Shown here: one piece after another, positions 44,869 through 57,595 of the stretch
Layout of the letters: each line of letters opens with the position of its first letter
How positions within the stretch are numbered: the first letter of the stretch is position 1
Origin: Aphanomyces cochlioides
Lineage: Eukaryota; Oomycota; Saprolegniomycetes; Saprolegniales; Verrucalvaceae
Assembly (NCBI GenBank): GCA_019828595.1
Contig: JAHQRK010000005.1
Span: 310,001-374,000 of the forward strand
Length of the DNA stretch: 64,000 nucleotides
Direction of reading: 5' to 3'
Translations under genes and position numbers: made by a program
Notes under the pieces: model-generated
Databases searched by the model: none
What the model saw: only the letters and a program-made list of their open reading frames with translations
Told to the model about the DNA's origin: nothing

Positions 44869-46085
44869 ATCGCTCTATCATCTATGCGTAAATATAAGCC
44901 AATCAAATCGCTCATATTCCTCATCATAATTTCTTATTGGCTTAAAATAGCCAATCAAACAGCTCGTTGAAGCACATAAAAGCTGCAATTTACTGAAATA
45001 TGCTGTGGTATAATAAATTTTGTAGCCAATCAAAAAAAAAAAATTTCGAAAATCCAAAAGTGTTGAAGTTGTGTTGCTTCACTGAAAAAAAAGAACCCAA
45101 GCCAGTGGATCCGTCACGGACTTCGTGACCCTCGTTCTGGTGGAACCCACGAAAGATGTTTGCTAAGTGCAGTACATAGCTTATAGTTTTGGCTATCCTC
45201 TTTTCTTTGGCACTTCCGGCTCTCCTTTGACTCGGTGGCTAAATTTTTAGGATCAAATCTGCCACAAAGTAGAAGTGGTAAGTGAGCTATATAAGACCCG
45301 AGGATAAGAGGAGCTGAGCCAAATTCAAAGTACCACACTTTTATTTTCTTAATAATGATGGACTTTTCTCATTGAAGATAATGTGACTTTACCTGGCTCT
45401 GACCTATTTGGATCTCAGATATTTCTCCAACTTTATGCCGAAATTTAGATTTATAAGCAAGGAGAGTGAAATTCTAAATCCTAAAGCAGAACCAAAGAAT
45501 TTTGCGAGGCACAAAACAAGGCTGGGATATATTGTTGATTTGATACGAATTTCCAGACCCCGTTCAATCAACACGCCGGCGGATCGATTTACCAATCGAC
45601 GCCATTGGCTAATAAATATTTTGGGCGATTTTGATTGGCTGAATATAATTTTTAAAGAAAGTACAGTTCCCATGAGAGACATACTGTTCTAATTTTCATT
45701 CATCCAATGTATTGGCGCGATTGGAGTTTGATACAAAAAACGAATCCAAATTGGGAAATTTCTAGCGAATCCACAATATTTCCGATCATCCATTTTATTC
45801 TACTTGGCACCAACGACTCATCGTAGCAAATTATCAAAATACTCAATACGTTATTAGCACTATGTATAGCTAATACTTAGCGATGGCTGCGAAGAAGCAT
45901 GGGCAATGTCCATGCGGCTAGAAGTCTCAAATGCAAGGTTTTGATGAGGGACGAAATTCCGTGATATGAGCTTTGGATATCTCGATGGCCATCGTCGAGA
46001 ACAAAACGAGTTACGAAATTCACTTTAAATAAAAACATTAACTTCGAAACCAAGCACACTTGGTGGAATAAATGAAGCACGCCAG
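44869..46085. other. Intergenic, nothing recognised
   Basis: 1.2 kb of AT-rich sequence with the phrase 'ccaatcaaa' or its variants several times (44905-45030). It should hold the promoter of oxidase copy B. No gene or element end found. Confidence 0.4.
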
Positions 46086-47220
46086 TTACTCGTCCTCTTC
46101 AAAAAATTGATCCTGTGATCCCGTGATCCCATCGTTGGCGCTTCGAGTAAAAATCGATTGCATCTTAGACGAAATTGGTCACACATTTTCTCAAGGCTAA
46201 CTTCAGCCACATTCCGAATTCTCTCAATGATCACTTCGTCAGAATCGTACCGACCCACATGGCAACGACAAAATTGAGCCAAGTCGAGTAGGGATAGAGG
46301 ACCATGGACGTTTATAGGACAAAACGACAAAAGAGACCATCGAACTCTAGTCAGGCAATCCGTGACATGCTCAAAAATGACCCTATAATTCAGTAAGATG
46401 TCCGATATGATCACTAGTATATGCAAACACCATTGAAATTCACTGGATCGAGTCTCGCCGTCGACAAATGGAACCCGTTCGTCCAAGGCAATCCCAGCAT
46501 GGGCGACAGTGATGCGATCTTGACCAGGATAACCAGGGAAGACTCCCGAGACTGATATCCTATTCAATTTTAAATCATTGTGCTCTTAAATGGCATAGAG
46601 AACGTCGTCGTCCATCTCTTCCATCATCTAGACACTGTCTGTCAAGAATGTCTCGAGAAATTTCAATACCAGCAAAGTGAATACTTGTGTTGATTCCGTG
46701 TAGTCAAATCTCCATGTCTTGGCCACATTTTCATAGTTCCCTTCAACACTGAAATGTGCATGGCTCTCAAATGCCTGGATGGAGACTCCATGTTGGTCTT
46801 CCCCCAGATGAACCTTGACTTCAATTTTGTCGTCCACTGTGTCACCGAAAGGCTTATATGGGTAAGCGTTCTGGGACAATATGTGAGTGCGATTTATCAA
46901 GGAGACGCTTCCTCTGCGTCGGCCTTCGTCATCTTGCAGTAGAGTCACTTCCATGTAATTCGGTCCACCCTAATAACCTGTTGTAAGTGCTCTCTCTCTC
47001 TGAAACACCGTCTCACCTTGTCAGGGTTATATGTGGCGACCCAAGCGGCCAGCCATTCTTTGAGTTTTTCACGATTTTTAAGCATCGACTTGAGCTTCTT
47101 GTTTTGCTCTTTAGAGGCAAGGATTTCGGCTTTTGTGGTAATGAGATTCAAGAAATGTGGATTGGCTTCTTGTTTTCGTCGTTCGAGGTCCTTCTCGAGA
47201 AGTTTCAAGTGTTCTTGCAA

Positions 47221-47567
47221 TGTGACGGTCGCGGGGATAGCGATGACGCACAAAAAGAATCGAAGGTCCAGACGTTTGGACTTCACAGGAACCGAATATC
47301 CTCGACTTTAGCCAAGGACTCTGCACCAGGATCGGAAGGGGAAGGAGACTAACAACGGTAGTGTAGATTAACCGAGTTAGGAGTAGTCGAGCAGAATGAG
47401 AAGTGAGATACATAGCTATCTAAGAATCTAAACATCTAATATGGAAGGATCGTGAGTTCGAGGACGCTTGGGTCGAATCGAACTAGAATCTTAGTGGTTT
47501 GAAAGGGGTCACCTGCGTGGGATGATCCATGAGTTTGCCAAGCAACGATCGAGGCTCAACCGTCATA
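47221..47567 (-). repeat. Gypsy-2 3' LTR
   Basis: 347 bp, identical in length to the other LTR. On the element strand it begins TATGACGG and ends CCGTCACA. Confidence 0.92.
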
Positions 47568-47723
47568 AGCCCCCCTGGTAAGTTTCGACCCTCATGTCGA
47601 ACGCAAGTTGGGACGGTTGGGAGACTCGATCCATCAACGGGTTGATGGCAATCAATCAAGTCAAGCGACTTGATGCGCTTGAAGTGAGTCGGTAGATAGA
47701 GTCGGTAGGGATCCAATAGAATC

Positions 47724-49325
47724 GTGAATCACACGAATGGATTGACCAGATTGGATAGATCGTCTGGTAGTCTGGACATGTCTGGTCCCGGAGAGGAGTT
47801 TGGTCCAAGCGATTCATTCCCCAAGGTGAATCGGAAGCAAAGCATGATGAGTAAGAAGGTGGTCGCAGGGAAGTCTGACCCACAGGAATCGGTGAAGGAG
47901 ACTTTGAAGGTGGTTCGGTCGTCGATCGCGACGGCTGAACAAATACGACAATTGTTGACCGAGTGCCTTCTAAATCAACCGATTTGGCGGAGGAGCAGAA
48001 GTTGATCCAGGATCAATTGAAGGCTGAGTCCGCAGCTCGTGCCACGCCAGCGGCGGATCCGGTGTCCGAGTTCGTGGATTACATTGGGGCAAGATTAAGG
48101 GTCAGGACGTGTGGATCAAGTTTTTGCGCGCTCAGGCGACCATTTTTCGTCTTGAAAAAGGCGACGGACTTCCACCGTTGAGCATCCCCAAAACGTCATC
48201 CTCCGAGGGATTCGCGGCTCACGGGCAGCCCGCCGTGCTTGACTTGGCTGGATCCGAGGGTAAGCAGCAATAATACAGTTGATCCTGATTTTCGACGTAG
48301 ATGAGTTCGAGCATGAGGCAACGGGGGAGCCCGATCCCGAGAAGCCAAAGAAGGATCCCCCTCCCGCGAGCGTGATAACCGTCGATGCGGAGGGAGTCGC
48401 TGCACTTCGACACTTTCCAAACCTCGATGGTGGTTTTCGGTTGAAGTATATCGAAGTGCGAGATTCGAAACCATGGGATCGTTGGGTCGACAGCTTTCAG
48501 TCGTTTTTGCCGGGGTTGAATCCCTCTCAGCGAGAGTGGAATCAGTCGTTGCGTCAGTGGTGGGTCGATCATGGACGAAAGATCTGGGAGCGATTTTTCT
48601 AATTGGGGACCGGAGCCTACAACATCGCGGGTTGGAATATAAGTCTCTCGCCTCGGAGGATCGCTGATAACATGATGTAGGTCGACACGTCTGCGAATGT
48701 TTGCAAGAGCGGACACGAAGGGGCGAAGCGGGCTTTCATCCGTTTGGTCAACGCCTTGCACGCGATCGAGGGGGATTCAGTCTTCCACTTCCTCCTGTAC
48801 AACGTGCACCCTTACTGGCCGTCGGAGATCGGTCTCCATTCGCTCGAGATCGTTCGTCTGGTCGAGCGAGTGGATTCCGTGGAGGCGATCCGCTATCTTG
48901 AATCCGAGGGGAAGAAGCGTTGGCCAGACTTCACTCGATTCTCGCACATCGTAACCGTGGACACCTTGCGACAGCTGACCATGGATACTGCCGCCGGTCG
49001 CCGTCAAGGGCAGTTTTGGAGCTGGATTTGCATCATTTGGTTGAACGATTATAGGGCGGACCGATGTCCATGGGTGACCGACTTGGTGAACGGTGTGATT
49101 GCAGGGCTTGCTGAGAACCGCACCGAGCCATTTCCGTATGTGAATTACCCCGAAGGGATCCATCCGATGCCGGTCTTCTTGCAGCAGACTCAAGATCCCA
49201 ATTATGTCGGGCGTTGGATTGGCAGCCCCAATCGTTTGCACGTCTTGGATCGCGAGACGAATGTTGAGTTGGCGGGAGCCGATCCGACTGGGTTTCGTCC
49301 GGGTGAAGGTCCGCAAGTGATTTAG
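47724..49325 (+). CDS. Opposite-strand ORF set inside gypsy-2, unrecognised
   Basis: Plus-strand coding can be followed through four pieces: GEEFGPSDSFPKVNRKQSMM (47724-47965); STDLAEEQKLIQDQLKAESA (47963 on); WIKFLRAQATIFRLEKGDGL (about 48110-48270); and GVAALRHFPNLDGGFRLKYI to WWVDHGRKIWERFF (48279-48602). After a TGTAG acceptor-like site (48680) there is a 193-residue frame to 49325 (VFHFLLYNVHPYWPSEIGLH, WSWICIIWLNDYRADRCPWV). Frame changes could be introns or indels. It is antisense to nothing, being placed between integrase and the 3' LTR. No domain recognised. Confidence 0.5.
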
Positions 49326-49479
49326 CGACTTAGTGTCGGCGCGGACTTGTAGTCGTAATGCGTAATAAATTTGATTCCTTTCTGTTTGTGTTTTTGTTCG
49401 TGGCAGAGGCATCCAGAGCCAGAGTCCAAGGTAGCGTATGGTAGTAGATGCTTGGTAGAGTAGTGATATGTGAGGGACT

Positions 49480-51465
49480 CTAATGATAGATGTCCATTGG
49501 TCGAGTTTCGTTGTCTAAGTCGGAAAACCGAGGGGATCGTCGTAGAGGAGGCAGTCCCTTTTCCATGCGTAGTAAATTCTCGAAGTTGTCGACGTAAGAT
49601 CGGTAGTCTGATAACTTGGAGGCCGGAGTCCAGTATTTGTAGCCGTCGATATGCTCGACGAGGTATTCGGGTTCGCGGGTGTTAGGCAGCCGACGTTTGT
49701 CACTGATCTTGTGGAGTGGCGAGTCGACGGAGGTGTAAGCGACGTCCCCGTCGCTGTAATCGACGCGATCTATGAAGCTAGATCGGGGTAGACAGTCGAT
49801 CGTAAAGTCGTCGAGAGGCGACTCATCCTCAGGGACTTCCTCGTTGAAAGGTCTGGAGTAGTAACCTTTCAAGGGCTTTAGACGGTCCATGTTGACCGTG
49901 ACGATCTTGTCCGGGTGAGTCGGGATGTCGATCTTGTACGTGTTGGGTCCCATTTTGCGATCGATCCGGTATGGGCCGTGCCAGTGAGTCGCTAGCTTGG
50001 GAGTCCGCTTGTCGTCGGGGTTGGCCGACTTCGAGAAGTATTTGTAGACCCAGACTACGGACTGATCGTCGTCAAAGGAGATCGGTTTCTGATCAGATTT
50101 CGCTGCTGCACTTTTGTTCTGTCCCGAGACCATTTGATTCTCGACAAGTCGTCTCATTTCCTTCCATGATGAGGCGAGTCGGCGCTTGTATTGAGGAAGA
50201 TCGTCGGACTTCCAAGCGGGGTCGGAGTTAAGGAAGGCTAAGTCGAGAGGTAAGGTTGGGTCCCGACCGAAGAGGCAGAAGTAGGGTGAGTAGCCAAGAG
50301 TTTCGTGGTGTGCGGTCCGATAGGCAAAAAGTAGCCTGGGTAGGAAAGTATCCCAGTCTGTGTGGTGATCGTTGACATAGATCTTCATCATCTGGACGAT
50401 CGTATGATTGAACCGTTCGACTAGACCCTGACCCTGAGGGTGATAAGGGGCGCTGGCGAGTTTGTGGATTCCGAGAGTAGTGTACATCGTGGTCGCGAGT
50501 TCAGAGACGAAGTTAGATCCTCGATCGGATAGGAGTTTGTCCGGAATCCCGAATCGGCACAAGACTTCGTCGATCAGGACTCTAGAGAACGTCGAGGTCT
50601 TTAGATCAGCGACTGGGAAGGCTTCGACCCATCGTGTGAAGTAGTCGGCAAAGACCAAGATGTATTTGTTGCCGCGGTTCGTTGTGGGCAAGGGACCCAA
50701 TGCGTCGACTACCAGTAGGCCGAAGGGACTTCGTAGTGAATAGATCGGCATCCTTTGCATCGGACCCTGTCTCCAGGGTCGACCGCCCTTGGCACGATTG
50801 CAGTCGGGACATTTCGAGACATAGTCCTTGCAATCGAGTTGCCAATTCAACCAGTAGGCAGTCCGACGGATCCGCTCGCGAGTTTTCATGAGTCCGAGGT
50901 GTCCAGCGACAGGCGATGCATGACTTGCATATAGGACTTCTTCGACTAAGGAGTGCGGGATCACCGGAACAATGATAAGTTCGGGGTTTCTCAACGGAGT
51001 CTTGATAGTGACGTAGCGGCAAACGATGCCTTGTTGCATAAGGTATTGCTGACTGTTGCGGACAATCAAGTTTTGTAGGTAAGAATCGAGGGGGATCGCG
51101 CCATCCTCTAGGTAGGCTCGTAGAGCTACGATCCATGGGTCGTTAGCTTGTTCATTGTAAAGTCGAGGTGATGGACGACCTCGTCGGTCGAAGAGTTCCA
51201 TAGGAGTCGTGATAACTCTGGGATTGGGTGATTGTTGAGGATTCTGGAATCGCGTGGACTGAGCGACTGATGTGTTAGAGTCGGTCGGGTCAGGCGTAGA
51301 TCCTTCTTGTGTCAGCGATGGTTGTAGGTTAACGGGAGCACTGTTAAGGCGACTCATGCGTCGAGTCTGGATAGGGCAGACTGCGAGTCGAGATAATCCG
51401 TCAGCGGCCCCGTTGAGTTCGCCGGGTCGATGGATGACAGTGTAGTCGAGTCCTTGAATCTCCAT
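49480..51465 (-). CDS. Gypsy-2 integrase region
   Basis: 661-residue open frame. The RNase H end (YTVIHRPGELNGAADGLSRL) is followed by an H2C2 zinc region (SPVAGHLGLMKTRERI, CPDCNRAKGG). The integrase core has its first Asp in LLVVDALGPL, second in LLSDRGSNFV and Glu in QGLVERFNHTI. A C-terminal region (WHGPYRIDRKMGPNTYKIDI) and a chromo-like tail (EYLVEHIDGYKYWTPASKLS) complete it. The catalytic triad is intact. Confidence 0.85.
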   Translation of the reverse strand: MEIQGLDYTVIHRPGELNGAADGLSRLAVCPIQTRRMSRLNSAPVNLQPSLTQEGSTPDPTDSNTSVAQSTRFQNPQQSPNPRVITTPMELFDRRGRPSPRLYNEQANDPWIVALRAYLEDGAIPLDSYLQNLIVRNSQQYLMQQGIVCRYVTIKTPLRNPELIIVPVIPHSLVEEVLYASHASPVAGHLGLMKTRERIRRTAYWLNWQLDCKDYVSKCPDCNRAKGGRPWRQGPMQRMPIYSLRSPFGLLVVDALGPLPTTNRGNKYILVFADYFTRWVEAFPVADLKTSTFSRVLIDEVLCRFGIPDKLLSDRGSNFVSELATTMYTTLGIHKLASAPYHPQGQGLVERFNHTIVQMMKIYVNDHHTDWDTFLPRLLFAYRTAHHETLGYSPYFCLFGRDPTLPLDLAFLNSDPAWKSDDLPQYKRRLASSWKEMRRLVENQMVSGQNKSAAAKSDQKPISFDDDQSVVWVYKYFSKSANPDDKRTPKLATHWHGPYRIDRKMGPNTYKIDIPTHPDKIVTVNMDRLKPLKGYYSRPFNEEVPEDESPLDDFTIDCLPRSSFIDRVDYSDGDVAYTSVDSPLHKISDKRRLPNTREPEYLVEHIDGYKYWTPASKLSDYRSYVDNFENLLRMEKGLPPLRRSPRFSDLDNETRPMDIYH

Positions 51466-52977
51466 GGCCCATCGGGCGAGTTTGTGGTTTCCTGAGCGCG
51501 ATCCAGTATTGAAGAGCCAAGTCAGGGCTTCGTGATCGGTATAAATGTCAAAGTGTCTGCGATCGATATAAGGTCGGAACTTTCGAGTCGCTCATACGAT
51601 TCCCCAACATTCGATCTCAGAGATCCCCATTTCTTTCGAGATCCATTTTTGTTGAGCCTTTGTCAAGGATTGACTGGCATAGGCGATGACGCGATTCTTG
51701 CCTTGCTGTTTTTGCATGAGGACTGCACCGACTGCTATGTGACTAGCGTCAACCCAGATCGAGAAAGGTAGATCGAATCGGGGTGAGCCAGGGTCGGTGG
51801 AGAGACTAGACTGCGTTTGAGACTTTCGAGCGCCTCGTCACATGCGGTCGACCAGATGAATTGTTCGGCCATTAGTAAGTTGGTCAAGGGTGCAGCGATC
51901 TTAGAGAAGTCGCGTACGAATCGACGGAAATAACCAGCGAGTCCCAAGAATGCGCGGACTTCCGAGGCATCTTTGAGTGCTTTGACGCGGAGGACTGACT
52001 TGATTTTCTCAGGATTCGGGAGAATTCCAGCTGGTGTGACAATGTGTCCTAAGAATGGAACTGATGATCGACCCCATTTACACTTGGACATCTTGAGTTT
52101 GAATCCAGCTTCTCTAAATTTAGTAAGGACTTGACTGAGTCGGATCAAATGCGATCCAAAGTCTTCGCTGTAAACGATGCAATCGTCTAGATAGACTAGG
52201 CAAGTTCGCCATTTGTAGTCGATCAGGATGTGTTCCATAAGTCTCTCGAAACATGGGACTGCGTTGCAGAGTCCGAAGGGCATGACGAGCCATTCGTAGA
52301 GTCCGTACTTGCATGTGAAAGCAGTCTTCTCAATACTGTCTTTAGCCATCGGGACATTCCAATATCCCGACGCAATATCCATAGTGGAGAAGAGTTTGGC
52401 CCTGCCAAGGACGTCTAATAGATCGTCGATCCGAGGCATAGGATAAAAGTCTTTCACGGTGATGCTGTTGAGTTTGCGGTAGTCGATACAGAAGCGTATC
52501 GATCCATCTGGCTTGCGGATCATAAGCACGACTTGACCAGGGACTCTTCGAGGGTCGGATCAGTCCTAGATCCAGGTATTGGTTGAGTTCCGCCTCCATA
52601 ATGTCGCCTTCTGCCTTCGAAGTTCGATATGGTACGCTTCGGATCGGAGGGTTATTGCCCGTGTCGATGCTGAATTCGATCAAATGAGTCCGTCCGGGGG
52701 CTTTGGATGAGTCGACGAATATGTCGGAGAACTTCATGAGAGTCTTGCGTAAGAGTTCGCGTTGATCGATGCTGAGACTTGAGTCAGTACAGTCGATAGG
52801 TAGTTCTTTAGTCGGAGTCGTCTCCGCTTGCACAGGGCAGACAACGCCGGGGCCCACGATTTGAGTGAGGACCCTCCTGGGTTCATCTGTAGTATGTGAG
52901 GATTGACCGTTGTCTGGTTGTGCGCGGGAATCGCGTGAGTCGAGGGTTGTTTCCATGTGATCACGAGGTAACGCCAT
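51466..52977 (-). pseudogene. Gypsy-2 reverse transcriptase/RNase H, broken
   Basis: RT motifs on the minus strand: LLRKTLMKFSDIFVDSSKAP, a frameshift near 52535, then LMIRKPDGSIRFCIDYRKL, FSTMDIASGYWNVP, YLDD (52183-52194) and FLGLAGYFRRFVRDF. RNase H follows in another frame after about 51775 (WVDASHIAVGAVL), with a TGA at 51592-51594. Catalytic residues are present but two frame breaks and one stop interrupt the polyprotein. Confidence 0.8.
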
Positions 52978-53139
52978 CCATGTGCCAAGGATCGCATGAG
53001 CAGGAAGATGGATTGGCGAGTCGGAAGGATTAGCGATTTCAAGGAGTGCAGTCCGTGATGGATTTGTGCGATATAAGGCAGCTACGGCGTGTAGTAGAGC
53101 CGACTTGGTGGGTTCGACGAGTATAGTGGTTGAAGTTGG

Positions 53140-54120
53140 TCAGTCTGATCCCGCAGAGCACGTGATCCATTGGAAAGATCGTGGTGGGATTTGAGTCGCG
53201 GTTGCGACTGTGACTGGTCCAGTTGCATGAGTCTCCTGTTGTGTAGGACTCAGTGGCGAAAGTGAGATCAACTCGTAGCAGCCATCGATCGATAGTGTGT
53301 TGTCATTCAGGTTGATAATCGCACCCATTTGGCGTAATAGATTGATGCCAACAATGCAGTCTGTAAGGGCAGTCGACATGACCCAGAAAGGGAAGAGGAC
53401 TTTGCGTCCAGCTAAGTTGATCGTGAGTTTGATGCGACCAAGCATTTCGAGTCGAGAGTTGTCGGCTGATACAAAGGAGGATCGAGGTTGCGACAGAGTT
53501 GGGCATCCTAATTTGTGCCAGAAAGTCGCGCTGACAAAGCTAGATGTAGCTCCAGTGTCGATCAGTGTCGTGGCTTTCATGTTGTTGACGTGTGCTTGGA
53601 TAAATGGATCCGCATCGGATCTGGATCGAGAGTGGCATAATCGTGTCAGTCTGCATAAGAGTCGCACGGAGGGCGGATTTCCTTCAAGTAGGTCGGAGCA
53701 ATAAGTTGGATCGATCTTAGCTGATTTGCGATGGAGACTGCGTAGTTGTCGAGACTTGGTTCGAGCTTGAGTTGAGGCAGTTGGAGTCGAGTGTGGATAG
53801 TCCAACGGTAACTCATTCCAGAATGCGTCGGAACATTCGAAATTCATGGATTGTCGCACGCTGGAACATGACGTCGGAATGTCAGGCAGATACGTTACAG
53901 AGTCGGTCGGCAGTTTCTCGTCTTCAGACGGAGTCGTGCATGAGTCTTCATCATAGGTAGAAGCAACATCGTTTGAAGAGTCATCCATGTCAAGGACTGC
54001 ATAAGGATTTGCGTCAATCCAGGAGACTCGAGCTAACGGGTGTTTGCGGGTGTTGTTAAAGTCTCGACTGGCTCTTCGCGCCTCGTCGCATTTTTCTACA
54101 GTGTCCGCAAACCATTTCAA
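53140..54120 (-). CDS. Gypsy-2 aspartic protease region
   Basis: 326 residues. The protease motif TTLIDTGATSSF is near 53550-53580, followed by the expected ILG-like block (FWVMSTALTDCIVGINLLRQ). The upstream half is an acidic, Ser-rich linker. It stops at 53140, about 160 bp before the RT frame. Confidence 0.75.
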   Translation of the reverse strand: MKWFADTVEKCDEARRASRDFNNTRKHPLARVSWIDANPYAVLDMDDSSNDVASTYDEDSCTTPSEDEKLPTDSVTYLPDIPTSCSSVRQSMNFECSDAFWNELPLDYPHSTPTASTQARTKSRQLRSLHRKSAKIDPTYCSDLLEGNPPSVRLLCRLTRLCHSRSRSDADPFIQAHVNNMKATTLIDTGATSSFVSATFWHKLGCPTLSQPRSSFVSADNSRLEMLGRIKLTINLAGRKVLFPFWVMSTALTDCIVGINLLRQMGAIINLNDNTLSIDGCYELISLSPLSPTQQETHATGPVTVATATQIPPRSFQWITCSAGSD

Positions 54121-57100
54121 CCAGAGAGTTTCGTCCTCGATATCAGCAAGTGTGAGTCCGTCGATAAGTCCAAGGAGCGTAGGATTTCCTCATGGGTCGG
54201 GTTGACTTGACGTTTGCGAATGTGTTCAAGTTGTTTGCGAACGTCCGACTTAGTGATTGGGTAAAGTCGATCTTCAATTTCTTTCGAGTATTCCTCCTCA
54301 GGGAACTCAAGGTGGGACTCCATCAGATCAGTGATTTCGTCGTCTGTAAAGACTGGAACAGGTTCAGGCGCAGTCGGATTGACAGTGTCAGGTGTACGAC
54401 GCAACTTGGGCGAGCGGGCTGAGTCCGGTTGCTGGGGTCGAGAAGTAGGAAGCGAGTCGTGTGTCGAGACATGAGATCCTCCAGAAGAGTCATCATAAGA
54501 AGAATCAGATGCATTTGTCTCGGACACGTGGGAAACGTGTTGAGTCTGGCATACCAGGACGCGTCCTGTTTCCCAGGGGTCGTCCTGGCGCCGCGATCTC
54601 AAGCCTTGTCGGCTGGACGGGATGGGCAGCGCGACGCGAGTGGCCGACTTGCTTGCAGATTTGGCAGGTTCGGACATGCTCGCCGACATAGTGACCGACT
54701 TGGTGGCACAGGATGCAACGGAGGAACTTTCGAGGGCAGTCTTCGGCACCATGACCGAGTCGATCGCATCGACCGCAGACCTTCACGCCGCTGGTCGTCA
54801 TGTCGTCAGGCTTAGTGGTGATCATGACCGGGGCTAAGTCAGTGCGAGGTCGCGATCGGGAGGGTCCAGATTGCTGAGTCGAGGCAGGGACGGCGACAGG
54901 ATTGGTACTAGGTGGAGCCGGTTGCTGTGGGAATCCGGGTGCGTATGGCGAATGATACGCATAGGGGCATTCATTTGAGCCTGGACTGGGGCAGCGAAGA
55001 ACGGAGTCGCTGGCTTCGCGAGAGCTTCGGTCAGTTGTTGAATCTGGGCGACGAAAGCTTGTTGACTCGTCTGAGTCGTATGGATTGCTTCGAGGATCTT
55101 GGCGAGAGTCGGGTCCTCCTGGAAGCCGACTTTCGAGTTCCTACGGTTTGGTCGAGGAGATTGTTCGGGGGTCGAAGGGGCGGATCGATCGCTGAGATTC
55201 GATTTAGACGAGGCCAACGTAGTTGAAGCGGATCCCGATCGAGATCGCATTCATTCACGGTAGACAGGCGGATCGTCGAGTCGGATCTGGCGAGTCCGAA
55301 GGAGCTTCATGCAGTCAGCAATAGAACAGAGCTCCTTGTCGGTGTTTTCCAGACAGGACTCAGCTCTCGCGTGTCGGACCCCGCGTTTGAAGATAACGAC
55401 TCCCTGGTGGTCGGGTACGTCGATATTATCAAGGATCGATTGGAGTCGGATCGCATAGGCCTTGACAGATTCACCCTCAAGTCGTTCTGAGTCTTCGAAC
55501 AGGTGGTCTACAAGCTCGCGAGGGGTGCGATTGCAGAAGCGATCCATGAAATTGTCATAGATCTCACTCCATACGTCACCGTTTTTGGTCTTGGACAAAG
55601 TGATCCAACACTGATTCAAGGCAGGGTGGACTTTGTCGGACGAGAGTTTGAGTCCGAGCAGCATCTTGCGATCCGAATCGCCCAACTGGCAGCGGTCAGC
55701 TTGATCGATCAGCTGCTTCATGAAGAATTCGCAATGAGCTTGATCGTCGGAAGTCGGAGTCGTGGTATACTTGAGAGCACGCCCGAATGCTTGATTGGAG
55801 GTTGAGTCGGCGATAGATTCCTTGACGTCGGACATTTCGGTTGCCATTGCGTTGATAGACGATTGAAGTTCTAGGAGCAGCCGATGGGTAGAATCAGGTG
55901 TCGATTTTGGTGAGTCAAACCCGTTGGTAGACACTGGGGTATCAGACTCAGATTTCGAAACAGCGTGGATTTCGCGAGTGAGTCGCTGACAGGCGACTTC
56001 GAGAGTTTGGACGCGGTGGAGTAGAGTCGAGTTGTCCTGAGTCAAAGCGTCGACTTGTGCGTTGAGTCGGCGATTGGATTCGAGGAGTTCGACTTGGTTG
56101 AGTTCGCTGCGGTCAAGTTTTTGTTGAGTCGCCGCTTGAGTTTCTTCGTGGGAGCGACTCAAATCCTGTAGTTCGTGTAAGATGCGATGGAAGTCGGAGG
56201 CGCGGTCGTTAGCCAGAGTCTCGAGGTTCTGGCTAATGCGCTGTTGTTCAGCCGAGTACTATTGCAGGGACTGATGCAAATTCGAAATGGTCGTTTGTTG
56301 ACCAGCCAAGGCAGTTTCCAAACGGACAAAGTCGGTTTCGTGCGTCGGAGATCGATTAGAATGTTGAAGATCGGTTAGTGCAGACTTGAGTTCTCCATAT
56401 GTAGTGTTCATTTCGAGCTGGACTCGGTTGGTGCGATCGGAGAGTCCATGCAAGGAGATCGATAGAGAATTCAATGAAGTCACCGCCATCTCGTGTTGCG
56501 ACTGCGACGTCTGTAGTGCAAGATTCAATCGATCGTTGAGGGAGTTGAACATAACGGACAAGGAGTCGACTTGCGTTTGTAACGACTGCAGTTGGACGGA
56601 GAAATTGGAAACCAACGTAAGGGCAGTTTCGGGAGTCTCATTTTCCATTTCAACGTCCGAAGGCACGAGTTCATGGTTCGCTGGTGGATCGTTCATTTGG
56701 CTCGGCGCAGACGAAGGTAAGAGCCGTCGAGCGATCGTGGACTGATCATGGGCTAGGAGGACGGGATCGTAAGCGTTCACTTGGTCGGTGGATCGAGCCG
56801 TTGGTTGAATCCCAAGAGAAGGTTGGGTCGGGACAATTTCAACGGTGTCATGTAGGACTTGAGCGTTGGTCAGCAATGGAGTCGAATGACCTTGTTCCAA
56901 ACGCAGATTCGAGGTAGGTCGCACGTGTTGAGACTGAGTCACGACACTTCTTTCCGTGACTAGGGTGCGAGGAATATGTAGTTCGAGCGGATTTGGTCCA
57001 GCAATTGCTCGGCGTGGATTGGCAGTCATGGAGTCAGTAACGACTGTGCGCTCGACGATCGCCGATTGAGTCGCGACAGAAGTGGAGTTGCTTGCTTCAT

Positions 57101-57543
57101 ATCGGACGATTTCTTGAGTGGATTCAGCATGGATCGCTCCCCCATCAGTCAAGGCAAGAGGGAGAACGCTTGAGTCAGACAAGTACAAGTCATCATCCCC
57201 TCGGGCAAGGGTACAGAGCAAGCGATCGCGAGTGAAGTCTCTTCAGACAAGGTCAGGTCTTCAGAGGAACTGCAAGGATCAATTGAGTCATCGCTGATGT
57301 CAGACTCAGGGGCTGTTAACGCCAGGTAAGGTTCAGGTCGGACTCGCTTCTCATCATCACGTTGCTTGGGTGAGTTAGCGTGATGTTGAATCCGATATTG
57401 TAAGTCGCGCTTCCTTGAGGTTGAAGAGGAAGGACGGGGATCAAAGCCGAATCAGACTCAGACATCAGCTGAGGAGGTGACGCAGGACTTGGATGTTGAG
57501 ACGACTCGTGGATGGGCGAGTCGGTAGGTCTTCGAGGATCCAA
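54117..57543 (-). pseudogene. Gypsy-2 gag region, broken into several frames
   Basis: From the 5' LTR: MDPRRPTDSPIHESSQHPSP (57543), a long Ser/Thr/Gln-rich frame with coiled coils (57221-56259), a second coiled-coil/capsid frame (56162-55251, with LEGESVKAYAIRLQSILDNI typical of retrotransposon gag) and a linker (55250-54834). Then zinc knuckles: CGRCDRLGHGAEDCP and a C-x2-C-x4-H cluster (54825-54505). A linker leads to the protease (to 54117). The gag is unusually long (over 1000 codons) and interrupted by stops between frames. Confidence 0.7.
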
Positions 57544-57595
57544 AGAGATAGAGTCTTGAATAAAATTGGAGAATACCCTGCTTCTCCACCACTTT

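Noticed and set aside
44828..44927. 33-residue N-terminal extension of oxidase copy B
   Set aside because: Not conserved with copy A; the internal ATG at 44828 matches the copy A start.
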